Source: CAZTDU01 sp964617355 (GTDB lineage Bacteria; Pseudomonadota; Gammaproteobacteria; Burkholderiales; SG8-39). Taken from it: a stretch of DNA of 64,000 nucleotides. How positions within the stretch are numbered: position 1 is the stretch's first letter; each line of letters begins with the position of its first letter. The DNA lies in assembly GCA_964617355.1 (NCBI GenBank), contig CAZTXP010000039.1, positions 1 through 64,000 of the forward strand. Direction: 5' to 3'. Positions 40,882 to 53,736 of this stretch are shown here, in pieces. A program made the position numbers and the translations under genes. Below the pieces are notes generated by a model. The model did no database searches and was not told the DNA's origin. It saw only the letters and a list, made by a program, of their open reading frames with translations.

Positions 40882-41951
40882 CGCTCGCAGAGCGCACCTA
40901 CCCGATCCACGTGGGCGAGGGCGTGATCGACGATGCCGAACACTACCGTCCCTCCGTCGCCGGTCGCCAGGTGGCCGTCGTCACCAGCGAGCCCATGGCG
41001 GGCCTCTACCTGCCCCGCCTTCGCGCCGCGCTCGCGCAGGCGGGGGCCGCGTCGACGACGCCCGTGCTGGTCGAGGCGGGAGAGACCTCCAAGCGCTGGG
41101 AGACCATCGATCGCATCTGCGGCGCGTTGCTCGAGGCGCGCCTGGGGCGCGATGCCGTGCTCGTGGCCCTCGGTGGAGGCGTGATCGGCGACCTTACCGG
41201 CTTTGCCGCGGCGGTGTACCAGCGCGGCATTCCGTTCGTCCAGGTACCGACGACCCTGCTCGCGCAGGTCGATTCGTCGGTCGGCGGCAAGACCGGCATC
41301 AACCACGCGCTGGGCAAGAACATGATCGGCGCCTTCCACCAGCCGCTCGCAGTGGTCGCCGACGTCGGCGTGCTGGCCACTCTCCCGGAGCGCGAACTCG
41401 CGGCCGGCGTGGCGGAAGTGATCAAGCATGGCTTCATCCTCGACGAGGCGTTCACCGCCTGGCTGGAACGCGATGTCGAAGCGCTGCTCGCGAGGCGCGC
41501 CGACGCGCTTGCGCGCGCCGTGGTGCGCTCCTGCGAGATCAAGGCCGACGTGGTCGCGGGCGACGAGCGCGAGCAGGGCGCGCGCGCGCTGCTGAATTTC
41601 GGTCACACCTTCGGCCACGCGATCGAGGCCGGTGCGGGCTACGGCACGTGGCTGCACGGTGAAGCCGTCGGCGCGGGGATGGTGATGGCCGCCGAACTCT
41701 CGCGACGGCTGGGCCTCGTCGATGCGGCGGCCTTCCAGCGCGTGCGCGACCTTGTCGCGCGCAGCCGGCTGCCCGTGCGCGGGCTGGCGATGCCTCCGCG
41801 GCGCTACCTGGACCTGATGGCGGTGGACAAGAAGGCGTCGGCGGGGAAGCTGCGCTTCGTCCTCCTCGAAGCCATCGGCCGAGCGGTGGTGCGGGGCGGG
41901 ATCCCCGACGCAGAGGTCGAAGCCGCCATCGCGGCCTGCATGCCGGCCTAG
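40863..41951 (+). CDS. aroB: 3-Dehydroquinate synthase
   Basis: This 362-aa NAD- and metal-dependent enzyme cyclises DAHP to 3-dehydroquinate. The NAD-binding GGGVIGDLTGFAAAVYQRG and the active-site KTGINHALGKNMIGAFHQP are intact. The zinc ligands are E in AGVAEVIKHG and the histidines in NFGHTFGHAIE and WLHGEAVGAGM. ATG 40863 lies in GGAGGAACG, inside the end of aroK. A longer frame upstream within aroK is not used. gltB follows after a 123-base gap with its own predicted promoter. Confidence 0.96.
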   Translation: MPTLRVALAERTYPIHVGEGVIDDAEHYRPSVAGRQVAVVTSEPMAGLYLPRLRAALAQAGAASTTPVLVEAGETSKRWETIDRICGALLEARLGRDAVLVALGGGVIGDLTGFAAAVYQRGIPFVQVPTTLLAQVDSSVGGKTGINHALGKNMIGAFHQPLAVVADVGVLATLPERELAAGVAEVIKHGFILDEAFTAWLERDVEALLARRADALARAVVRSCEIKADVVAGDEREQGARALLNFGHTFGHAIEAGAGYGTWLHGEAVGAGMVMAAELSRRLGLVDAAAFQRVRDLVARSRLPVRGLAMPPRRYLDLMAVDKKASAGKLRFVLLEAIGRAVVRGGIPDAEVEAAIAACMPA

Positions 41952-41972
41952 CGCCGGGCACCCCGCAGGCCT

Positions 41973-42001
41973 TGTAAGGGCCCGGATCCAAAGGTATATT
42001 C
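41973..42001 (+). promoter_or_regulatory. Predicted sigma-70 promoter of gltBD
   Basis: The -35 box is TTGTAA (41973-41978, 4/6) and the -10 box is TATATT (41996-42001, 5/6), with a 17-base spacer. A leader of about 65 bases precedes GTG 42075; no riboswitch-like fold was recognised in it. Confidence 0.55.
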
Positions 42002-42074
42002 CGCGGTTCGCCCTCTGATTTGTGCGCGGCATCATTGCGCCGGGCGGACCCGCCATCGTCCGAAGGATGTGCCC

Positions 42075-46733
<4,659 letters not shown>

Positions 46734-46736
46734 CTT

Positions 46737-46769
46737 GGAACGAGGGGCGCGCGCCCCTCGTGCACCCCC
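46737..46769. repeat. Palindromic element after gltB (copy 1 of a related pair)
   Basis: The element contains a perfect 20-bp palindrome (46741-46760). It is framed by GGAA before and TGCACCCCC after, directly following the gltB stop. A related element with the same framing follows gltD. It may be a processing or attenuation hairpin within gltBD. Confidence 0.55.
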
Positions 46770-46795
46770 GAATTCAGACGAGAGGCAGGACAGGA

Positions 46796-48253
46796 ATGGG
46801 CAAGGTCACCGGGTTCCTCGAATACCAGCGCCTGCACGAGGCCGCCGAGGCGGTCGAGACGCGCAAGAAGCACTATCGCGAGTTCGTCCTGCACCTCACG
46901 GAAGACGAGGCGAAGCAGCAGGGCGCGCGCTGCATGGACTGCGGCACGCCGTTCTGCATGAACGGCTGCCCGGTCAACAACCTGATCCCCGACTGGAACG
47001 ACCTCGTCTTCCGGCAGGGCTGGCAGGCCGCGATCGATACGCTGCACTCGACCAACAACTTCCCCGAGTTCACCGGGCGCGTCTGCCCGGCGCCCTGCGA
47101 GGAAGCCTGCGTGCTGCGCATCAACGACGACGCAGTCGGCATCAAGTCGATCGAGCACGCGATCATCGACAAGGCGTGGGAGGCCGGCTGGGTGAAGCCG
47201 CAGCCCGCGACCAGGAAGACCGGCAAGAAGGTCGCGGTGATCGGCTCCGGCCCGGCGGGCCTCGCCGCCGCGCAGCAGCTCGCGCGCGCGGGCCACGCGG
47301 TGACGGTGTTCGAGAAGAACGACCGCGTCGGCGGGTTGCTGCGCTATGGCATACCCGACTTCAAGATGGAGAAGTGGCTGATCGACCGGCGCCTCGACCA
47401 GATGAAGGCCGAAGGCGTCGAGTTCCGCACCAACCACGTGGTCGGCGGCGCGCCGGTCGGCGCGGGCAACGCGCAGGCCAAGCCTGTGGACCCGAAGAAG
47501 CTGCTGAAGGACTACGACGCGGTGGTGCTCGCGGGCGGCGCGGAAGTGCCACGCGACCTGCCTGTTCCGGGCCGCGAGCTCGACGGCGTGCACTACGCGA
47601 TGGAGTTCCTGCCGTTGCAGAACCGCCGCGTCGCCGGCGACACCAACGTGCGCGATCTGTGGGCGAAGGGCAAGCACGTGATCGTGATCGGTGGCGGCGA
47701 TACGGGCTCCGACTGCGTCGGCACGTCCAATCGCCATGGGGCCGCGTCGGTCACGCAGTTCGAGCTGCTCTCGAAGCCGGGCGAGCCGGAGCGCAACCCG
47801 GTGTGGCCGTACTGGCCGACGCGGCTGCGCACTTCGTCCTCGCACGAAGAGGGCGCCGCGCGCGACTGGTCCGTCGCCACCAAGGAACTGGTCGGCGAGA
47901 AGGGCAAGGTCAAGGCGCTGAAGGCCGTGCGGCTCGAGTGGAAGGGCGGCAAGATGTCCGAGGTGCCGGGGTCCGAGTTCACGCTGCCCGCCGACCTAGT
48001 GCTGCTCGCGATGGGCTTCGTCGCGCCGGTGTCGTCCGTGCTCGAGGCCTTCGGCGTCGATAAGGATCCGCGCGGCAACGCCCGGGCCGACACCGAGGGC
48101 GAGAAGAGCTACGCGACGAACGTCGCCAAGGTCTTCGCGGCCGGCGACATGCGTCGCGGCCAGTCGCTGGTGGTCTGGGCGATCCGCGAAGGCCGGCAGT
48201 GCGCCCGCGCGGTGGACGAGTTCCTGATGGGAACCTCGGATCTTCCCCGGTAG
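46796..48253 (+). CDS. gltD: Glutamate synthase (NADPH), small subunit
   Basis: This 485-aa flavoprotein passes electrons from NADPH to GltB. The N-terminal Fe-S domain has the two cysteine groups CMDCGTPFCMNGCP and CPAPCEEAC. The FAD fold begins VAVIGSGPAGLAAAQ (about residue 147) with RVGGLLRYGIPDFKM, and the NADPH fold carries VIVIGGGDTGSDCVGTSNRHGA. The C-terminal FAD motif is VFAAGDMRRGQSLVVWAI. AGGCAGGACAGGA precedes ATG 46796. It lies 62 bases after gltB, with the palindrome between. Confidence 0.97.
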   Translation: MGKVTGFLEYQRLHEAAEAVETRKKHYREFVLHLTEDEAKQQGARCMDCGTPFCMNGCPVNNLIPDWNDLVFRQGWQAAIDTLHSTNNFPEFTGRVCPAPCEEACVLRINDDAVGIKSIEHAIIDKAWEAGWVKPQPATRKTGKKVAVIGSGPAGLAAAQQLARAGHAVTVFEKNDRVGGLLRYGIPDFKMEKWLIDRRLDQMKAEGVEFRTNHVVGGAPVGAGNAQAKPVDPKKLLKDYDAVVLAGGAEVPRDLPVPGRELDGVHYAMEFLPLQNRRVAGDTNVRDLWAKGKHVIVIGGGDTGSDCVGTSNRHGAASVTQFELLSKPGEPERNPVWPYWPTRLRTSSSHEEGAARDWSVATKELVGEKGKVKALKAVRLEWKGGKMSEVPGSEFTLPADLVLLAMGFVAPVSSVLEAFGVDKDPRGNARADTEGEKSYATNVAKVFAAGDMRRGQSLVVWAIREGRQCARAVDEFLMGTSDLPR

Positions 48254-48290
48254 GAACGAGGGGGCGCTGCACGCCCCCTCATGCTCCCCC
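48253..48290. repeat. Palindromic element after gltD (copy 2)
   Basis: The 9-bp stem GAGGGGGCG / CGCCCCCTC (48258-48280) has a 5-base loop. It is preceded by GGAAC and followed by TGCTCCCCC, matching the frame of the element after gltB. It can act as the transcription-end hairpin of gltBD, though the T-tract is absent. Confidence 0.55.
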
Positions 48291-48321
48291 CTGCAAGAAA
48301 GGTCTACTGCCGAACCTTCGG

Positions 48322-49119
48322 TTAGATGATTTTCTTGCGGATCTGGGTGACGGTGATCTCCGCGATCACCACCACGCAGAAGATCGCGAACAGCACCATC
48401 GCGACGCGGTCCCACTGGAAGAGGTTGAGCGCGGTGTCGAGCGCCATGCCGATGCCGCCGGCGCCGACCAGCCCGAGCACGGCGGATTCGCGTACGTTGA
48501 TGTCCCAGCGAAAGAGCGCGATCGACCAGAATGCCGGCTCGACCTGCGGCCAGTAGCCCTTCGACAGCACCGACAGCCACGGCGCGCCCGCCGCCTGCAG
48601 CGCCTCGATCGTGCCGCGGTTGGACTCCTCCAGCGCCTCGCCGAAGAGCTTGCCGACGAAGCCGATGGAGCGGAACGCGATCGCGAGCGTCCCGGCCAGC
48701 GCCCCGGGGCCGAACACCGCGACGAAGAGCAGCGCCCAGACCAGCGAGTTCACCGAGCGGCTCGACACCAGCACCAGCTTCGCCGCGTAGTTCACCGCGC
48801 GGTTCGGCACGATCGCGTGCGCGGCGCAGAGGCCGACCGGCACCGCCATCACGACCGCGAGGATGGTGCCGAGGGACGCGATGTGCAGCGTGTCCATCAA
48901 GGCGTCATGCACCCCGCCGCGGTAATGGTAGAACGCGATCGGCCACATGCGTCGCAGCAGGTCCTGCATCTGCTCCGGCGCGTCGTACAGGAATTCGGGG
49001 ATGATCTCCACGGTGCGCGCCGACGCGACGATCGCGGCGACGATCGCGACGTAGACGGTGTAGCGCGCGGCGCGCTCGGCCGCGGTGAAGCGCTTCCACT
49101 CACGCACCACGGCGCTCAT
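48322..49119 (-). CDS. phnE: Phosphonate-type ABC transporter permease (second PhnE)
   Basis: This 265-aa inner-membrane permease of the PhnE family has helices near residues 21-40, 80-100, 110-160 and 210-255. The coupling loop is AFRSIGFVGKLFGEALEESNRGTIEALQAAGAPWLSVL. The ending GLVGAGGIGMALDTALNLFQWDRVAMVLFAIFCVVVIAE is typical of PhnE. It is the last gene of a six-gene minus-strand operon and overlaps the first permease by four bases. No C-P lyase genes are in the window. Confidence 0.9.
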   Translation of the reverse strand: MSAVVREWKRFTAAERAARYTVYVAIVAAIVASARTVEIIPEFLYDAPEQMQDLLRRMWPIAFYHYRGGVHDALMDTLHIASLGTILAVVMAVPVGLCAAHAIVPNRAVNYAAKLVLVSSRSVNSLVWALLFVAVFGPGALAGTLAIAFRSIGFVGKLFGEALEESNRGTIEALQAAGAPWLSVLSKGYWPQVEPAFWSIALFRWDINVRESAVLGLVGAGGIGMALDTALNLFQWDRVAMVLFAIFCVVVIAEITVTQIRKKII

Positions 49120-49913
49120 GCGCCGTCCACCTTGCCGCGCTCGAGGAACACGCCGCGCACCCACTGCGCGAGCACCTCGCCGACCATGATCATGCCGATG
49201 ATGCTGAGCAGGATCGCGCAGACGAAGTCGTAGTCGAAGCGCTGGAACGCGGCGAAGAGGGTCCCGCCGATGCCGCCGGCGCCGACGATGCCGACCATGG
49301 TCGAGTTGCGCAGGTTCGAGTCGAGCTGGTAGGTCGCGAAGCCGACGAAGCGCGAGAACACCTGCGGCAGCACGCCGTAGGCGATGAGCGACGCGAACGG
49401 CGCCCCCGTGGCGCGCACCGCTTCCACCTGCTTCAGCGAGATCTCCTCGATCGCCTCGGCGAACAGCTTGCCGATGAAGCCGACCGAGGCCACCACGAGC
49501 GCGAGGATCCCGGCGAGCGCGCCGAAACCCACCGCCTTCACGAACAGGATCGCCACGATCACCGGGTGGAACGAGCGGCACAGCGCGATGGACGCGCGCG
49601 CCGGCCAGCTGACCCAGGCGGGCATCAGGTTGCGCGCCGCGAACAGGCCGATCGGCAGCGAGATCAGGATACCGAGGAAGGACGCCAGCACCGCGATCTC
49701 GAGGCTCTCGGTGAGGCCCTTGGCGAGCGTGTCCGGCTGCGCGATCTTCGGCGGCAGCATGCGCGCGATGAAGCGCGCGCCGTTGTCGAGGCCCGTCAGG
49801 AAGCGCGCCCACGTGAAGTCCAGGCGCGACACCGCGTAGGCGACATAGATCGCGAGCAGCACCCAGGCGGCCCGCGTCCACCAGTTCGGCTTGAAGGCGA
49901 CCGGGGCGCTCAA
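49116..49913 (-). CDS. phnE: Phosphonate-type ABC transporter permease (first PhnE)
   Basis: This 265-aa PhnE-family permease is paralogous to the following one and has the same length. It has LESLEIAVLASFLGILISLPIGLFAARN-type helices and the coupling loop VVASVGFIGKLFAEAIEEISLKQVEAVRATGAPFASLI. The end is STMVGIVGAGGIGGTLFAAFQRFDYDF. The start appears to be TTG at 49913, overlapping the phnC stop (TTGA). No ATG or GTG gives a sensible N terminus, and the first helix begins soon after (WWTRAAWVLLAIYVAYAV). Two separate permeases imply a heterodimeric channel. Confidence 0.88.
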   Translation of the reverse strand: MSAPVAFKPNWWTRAAWVLLAIYVAYAVSRLDFTWARFLTGLDNGARFIARMLPPKIAQPDTLAKGLTESLEIAVLASFLGILISLPIGLFAARNLMPAWVSWPARASIALCRSFHPVIVAILFVKAVGFGALAGILALVVASVGFIGKLFAEAIEEISLKQVEAVRATGAPFASLIAYGVLPQVFSRFVGFATYQLDSNLRNSTMVGIVGAGGIGGTLFAAFQRFDYDFVCAILLSIIGMIMVGEVLAQWVRGVFLERGKVDGA

Positions 49914-50668
49914 TGCAGCCAGCCCTCGCCCCCGTAGATCGACTTCAGCACCTCGTCGCCGAGCCCGGAAGCATCGCCGTCGTAGACCACGCGGCCGCCC
50001 GACATGCCGATGATGCGGTCGGCGAAGCGCTTCGCAAGCTCGACGTCGTGCATGTTGACCATCACCGGAATGCCGCGGCCGCGGCACAGGTCGCGCATCA
50101 GCGACATGATCTCCACCGATGTCTTCGGGTCGAGCGACGAAGTCGGCTCGTCCGCGAGCAGGAGCTTGGGTGCCTGCATCAGGGCGCGAGCGATGCCGAC
50201 GCGCTGTCGCTGCCCGCCCGACAGGCTGTCGGCGCGCTGGTTGGCAAAGCCCGCCAGCCCCACGGCCTCCAGCAGCTCGAACGCCCTCGCGATGTCCGCC
50301 GGCGGGTAGCGCCGGAACCACGCGCGGATCGGCGAGACATACCCAAGGCGCCCCGACAGCACGTTCTCCATCACTGTCAGCCGCTCCACGAGGTTGTACT
50401 CCTGGAACACCATGCCGATGCCGCGTCGCGCGAGGCGGAGGCCCTTGCGGTCGAGTTTGACGAGGTCCTGCCCCTGGAACAGGATCTCCCCAGCTGTCGG
50501 CTCCACCAGTCGGTTGATGCAGCGGATCAGCGTCGACTTGCCAGTGCCCGAAGGCCCGATGATCGCCGTGATGCCGGTGTCGGCCACCTCGAGCGTGATC
50601 TCGCGCAGGACCGGCTTGTCCTTCGTGTAGGCCTTGTCGAGCCCGCGGATCGAGAGCGCGGCGCTCAT
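49910..50668 (-). CDS. phnC: Phosphonate-type ABC transporter ATPase PhnC
   Basis: This 252-aa ATPase has Walker A GPSGTGKST and the PhnC-typical GIGMVFQEYNLVERLTVMENVLSGRLG. The signature is DSLSGGQRQRVGIARAL, with Walker B LLADEPTSSLDPKT and the switch histidine in VNMHDVELAKRFADRI. The start at 50668 overlaps the third binding-protein gene by four bases and gives a standard N terminus (MSAALSIRGLDKAY). It energises the two PhnE permeases that follow. PhnC-family systems import phosphonates, phosphite or phosphate. Confidence 0.93.
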   Translation of the reverse strand: MSAALSIRGLDKAYTKDKPVLREITLEVADTGITAIIGPSGTGKSTLIRCINRLVEPTAGEILFQGQDLVKLDRKGLRLARRGIGMVFQEYNLVERLTVMENVLSGRLGYVSPIRAWFRRYPPADIARAFELLEAVGLAGFANQRADSLSGGQRQRVGIARALMQAPKLLLADEPTSSLDPKTSVEIMSLMRDLCRGRGIPVMVNMHDVELAKRFADRIIGMSGGRVVYDGDASGLGDEVLKSIYGGEGWLH

Positions 50669-51666
50669 TTCTTCCTCGCCGCCTCGGCGCGCGCCTTCTC
50701 CTTCTCGAAGGCCTCGCGCGTGAACGCCTGCCCGCTCGCCTGCGCCACCTCGCGCACGATCGCCCAGTCCTTCCTGTAGTCGATCGGTTGCCAGCGGTCC
50801 GCGCCCTGGAAGCCCTTCTGCATTTCCGGCGTGTAGCGGAAGGCGTAGGTGCATTCGCGGATCTTCGCCTGCAGTGCGGGTGCGAGGTCGTGCGCCATGG
50901 AAAGGCCGCCGGGAGGGAAGTTGCGGCTCTTCCAGATGATGCGGAAGTCATCCATCTTCACCGTGCCGCGCTCGGCCATGCGCTCGAGGATGTCGTGCGC
51001 GATCGGCGCGGCGTCGTAATCGCCCGCCGCCACGCCGGCGATCGAGTGTTCGTGCTTGCCCGAGAAGAGCGGCTTGTAGTCGCGGTCCGGCACCAGCCCC
51101 TCGGACGGGAAGAGCGCGCGAGGCGCGAGGTTGCCGGAATTGGACGAGGGCGTGGTGTGCGCCACGCGCTTGCCCTTCAGGTCCGCGAGCTTCTGGAACG
51201 GGCTGTCCTTCTTCACGATGGTCCAGAGGTAGTAGCCCTGCGGCCCCTTCGCATCGCCGCGGATGCCCACGGGAATCGCCCCCGCCACGTTCACCGCGAA
51301 CGCGGTGTCGCCGGAGGACATCGTGCCCAGGTGCATGCGGCCCGAACGCATCGCCTCGATCGCCGCGGCGCTCGAGAACACGTCGTAGTAGCGCACCTTG
51401 CGGGCGGTGCACTTCGCGAGATGGTCGACGAACGGCTGCATCAGCTTGTTGAAGACGGCCGGGTCGTCAAGCGGCGAGTTGGTGAAGAAGAGCGTTTCCG
51501 GGTCCTTCTGGCGCTTCGGATCCTTTGGCGTGTCGGCGAGCAGGTCGCCGTCCTCGTCGCAGAACGGGGTGTCGAGCTCGCCGCGCGACTTGCAGGCGTC
51601 CTGCGCCTGCGCGGCGAGGCAGGCGAGCGCGAGGGCCGCCGCGACGGCGTAGCGAGTCGATGCCAC
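50665..51666 (-). CDS. PhnD-like phosphate/phosphite/phosphonate binding protein, copy 3
   Basis: This 333-aa periplasmic binding protein has a Sec signal peptide (residues 1-22, ending AQA-Q). Its N-terminal segment carries C25 and C36 and the acidic loop DEDGDLLAD (residues 37-45), shared with the two upstream paralogues. The ligand-site region VAHTTPSSNSGNLAPRALFP and YDAAPIAHDILERMAERG are conserved. It is the most divergent of the three copies (SSAAAIEAMRSGRMHLGTMSSGDTAF versus the others' VQSNAA...). GTG 51666 is chosen because it starts the signal peptide directly after the copy-2 stop. The C-terminal tail is Lys/Ala/Glu-rich. Confidence 0.85.
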   Translation of the reverse strand: MASTRYAVAAALALACLAAQAQDACKSRGELDTPFCDEDGDLLADTPKDPKRQKDPETLFFTNSPLDDPAVFNKLMQPFVDHLAKCTARKVRYYDVFSSAAAIEAMRSGRMHLGTMSSGDTAFAVNVAGAIPVGIRGDAKGPQGYYLWTIVKKDSPFQKLADLKGKRVAHTTPSSNSGNLAPRALFPSEGLVPDRDYKPLFSGKHEHSIAGVAAGDYDAAPIAHDILERMAERGTVKMDDFRIIWKSRNFPPGGLSMAHDLAPALQAKIRECTYAFRYTPEMQKGFQGADRWQPIDYRKDWAIVREVAQASGQAFTREAFEKEKARAEAARKK

Positions 51667-51667
51667 G

Positions 51668-52681
51668 CTACTTGCCCGCCGCCTTCTTCGCACGCGCCTC
51701 TTCCTCGCGCTTGGACTCCTTCTCGTAGCCCGCGCGGTTGAACTTCTCGCCGCCCGCCTCCGAGACCTGCCGCACCACTTCCCAGTGCTGCTTGTAGTTG
51801 ATCGGGAAGAAGCGGTCCGCGCCGTCGAACGCCTTCTGCATCTCGGGCGTGAAGCGGTAGTCGTAGAAGCACTTCAGCATCCTGTCGCGCAGCGCGGGCT
51901 CGAGGTCGTGCGCATACGCGAAGGACGAAGTCGGGAACTTCTGGCTGGTGTAGATGATGCGGAAGTTCGCCTCGTTGATCTGGCCGCGCGTCGCCATGCG
52001 GTGGTACACGTCGGAGGCCACCGCCGCCGCGTCGTAGTCGCCCGAGTTCACGCCCAGGATCGACTGGTCGTGCTTGCCCGAGAACAGGATGTTGTAGTCC
52101 TTGCCGGGAGCAAGCCCCTCCTTCGGGAACAGCGCCATCGGCGCCATGTGGCCCGAGTTCGACGAGGGCGCGGTGTGCGCGACCTTCCTGCCCTTGAGAT
52201 CCGCGAGCTTCTGGAACGGCGAGTCCTTCTTCACCACCACGACCAGGTTGTAGCCCTGGAAGTCCTTCTCGTAGCCCTTGATCGCGAACGGCACCGCGCC
52301 GGCAATGTTAACGGCGAATGCCGTGGGGCCGGTCGAGAAGCCGCCGACGTGCAGGCGCCCGGAGCGCATGGCCTCGATCTCGGCGGCGTTCGACTGCACC
52401 TGGAAGAACACCACGCGCTTGCCCGTGCACTGGGCGAGGTGGTCGGTGAACGGCTTGAAGATCTTCTCGTAGACCGCGGGATCCTCCACCGGCGTGTAGG
52501 TGAAGACCAGCGTCGACGGGTTCTTCAGCTTCTTCGGGTCCTTCGGCGTGTCGGCGACGAGGTCGCCGTTCTCGTCGCAGTACTGCGGGTCGAGGTCGCC
52601 GCGGCTCTTGCAGGCGTCCTGCGCGAACGCGCCGAGGGAAAGGCTGGCGCCGGCAAGCCCGGCGAGCAGGGTCTTCAGCAT
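51668..52681 (-). CDS. PhnD-like phosphate/phosphite/phosphonate binding protein, copy 2
   Basis: This 337-aa periplasmic binding protein has signal peptide residues 1-20 (GAFA-Q). C24 and C35 flank a short segment, and DENGDLVAD (36-44) resembles an EF-hand-like calcium loop. The PhnD core follows: TLVFTYTPVEDPAVYEKIFKPF, FFQVQSNAAEIEAMRSGRLHVGGF and VAHTAPSSNSGHMAPMALFP. GGAGGAACC precedes ATG 52681. It is close in sequence to copy 1 and less so to copy 3, suggesting stepwise tandem duplication. The exact ligand (phosphonate, phosphite, phosphate or arsenite-like oxyanion) cannot be read from the sequence. Confidence 0.87.
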   Translation of the reverse strand: MLKTLLAGLAGASLSLGAFAQDACKSRGDLDPQYCDENGDLVADTPKDPKKLKNPSTLVFTYTPVEDPAVYEKIFKPFTDHLAQCTGKRVVFFQVQSNAAEIEAMRSGRLHVGGFSTGPTAFAVNIAGAVPFAIKGYEKDFQGYNLVVVVKKDSPFQKLADLKGRKVAHTAPSSNSGHMAPMALFPKEGLAPGKDYNILFSGKHDQSILGVNSGDYDAAAVASDVYHRMATRGQINEANFRIIYTSQKFPTSSFAYAHDLEPALRDRMLKCFYDYRFTPEMQKAFDGADRFFPINYKQHWEVVRQVSEAGGEKFNRAGYEKESKREEEARAKKAAGK

Positions 52682-52700
52682 GGATGGTTCCTCCTTGGGA

Positions 52701-53708
52701 CTATTTCTTCTTCGCGCGCGCCGCGTCCTCGGCGGCGCGCTCCTTCTCGAATCCGGCCCGGTTGTACGGCGTGCCCGAATCCTCGGCCACCTTGCGTACC
52801 AGCGCCCAGTCGTCCTTGTACGACACCGGCAGGAAGCGGTCGTCGCCGAGGAACTCCTTCTTCATCTCGGCGGTGAAGCGGTAGCCGAGGAAGCATTCCT
52901 TGAGTTTTGCGGCCAGCGCCGGCTCGAGGTCGTGCGAGTGCGCGAACGACGAGGTCGGGAAGTGGCCGCTGCGGTAGATCACGCGCAGGTCGTCCGGCTT
53001 GATGATGCCCCGGTTCAGGAAGCGGTCGAGGATGTCCGAGGTGATCGGCGCGCCGTCGTAGTCGCCGTTCATCACGCCCATCAGCGACTGGTCGTGCTTG
53101 CCGGAGTAGAGCACCTTGTAGTCCTTGTCCGGTACCAGCCCCTCGGCCGGGAACAGCGCGCGCGGCGCGAGATTGCCCGAGTTCGAGGACGGCGAGGTGT
53201 GCGCCACCCGCTTGCCCTTCAGGTCCGCCAGCTTCTGCACGGGGCTGTCCTTCTTCACGATCACGACCTGCGTGTACGTGCGCGGCCCCTTCTCGTTGCC
53301 CTTGATCGCGAACGGCACCGCGCCCGACAGGTTCACCGCGAAGCCGGTCTGTCCGCTGGCGAAGCCCGCCACGTGCAGGCGGCCGGCGCGCATCGCCTCG
53401 ATCTGCGCCGCGTTCGACTGCACCGTGAAGTAGACGACTTTCTTCGCGGTGCACGAGGCGAGGTGCTCCTGGAAGGGCTTGAAGAGGTTCTGGTAGACCG
53501 CCGGATCCTCGATCGGCGTATAGGCGAACACCAGCGTGCCGGGGTTCTTCAGGCGCTTGGGGTCCTTCGGCGCGTCGGCGACGAGATCCTTGTTCTCGTC
53601 GCAGTAGATCGAGTCCAGCTCGCCGCGGTGCGCGCAGGCGTCCTGCGCCCACGCTGCGGGCGCGACGAGCGCGAACGATGCAGCGGCGATCAGCCTGTGG
53701 ACAGCCAT
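52701..53708 (-). CDS. PhnD-like phosphate/phosphite/phosphonate binding protein, copy 1
   Basis: This 335-aa protein is the first gene of the operon. Its signal peptide ends at AWA-Q (residue 22). C25, C36 and the acidic loop DENKDLVAD (37-45) precede the binding fold: TLVFAYTPIEDPAVYQNLFKPF, YFTVQSNAAQIEAMRAGRLHVAGF and VAHTSPSSNSGNLAPRALFP. The loop has Lys where copies 2 and 3 have Gly. GAGGAGG lies 9 bases before ATG 53708. A much longer open frame upstream is antisense to glmU and was rejected. It diverges from glmU across an 81-base gap. Confidence 0.87.
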   Translation of the reverse strand: MAVHRLIAAASFALVAPAAWAQDACAHRGELDSIYCDENKDLVADAPKDPKRLKNPGTLVFAYTPIEDPAVYQNLFKPFQEHLASCTAKKVVYFTVQSNAAQIEAMRAGRLHVAGFASGQTGFAVNLSGAVPFAIKGNEKGPRTYTQVVIVKKDSPVQKLADLKGKRVAHTSPSSNSGNLAPRALFPAEGLVPDKDYKVLYSGKHDQSLMGVMNGDYDGAPITSDILDRFLNRGIIKPDDLRVIYRSGHFPTSSFAHSHDLEPALAAKLKECFLGYRFTAEMKKEFLGDDRFLPVSYKDDWALVRKVAEDSGTPYNRAGFEKERAAEDAARAKKK

Positions 53709-53736
53709 CGTTGATTGCCTCCTCCGGGGAAGCCGG

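Noticed and set aside
46741..46760. The 20-bp palindrome after gltB as a Rho-independent terminator
   Set aside because: No T-tract follows on either strand, and gltD lies downstream in the same operon.
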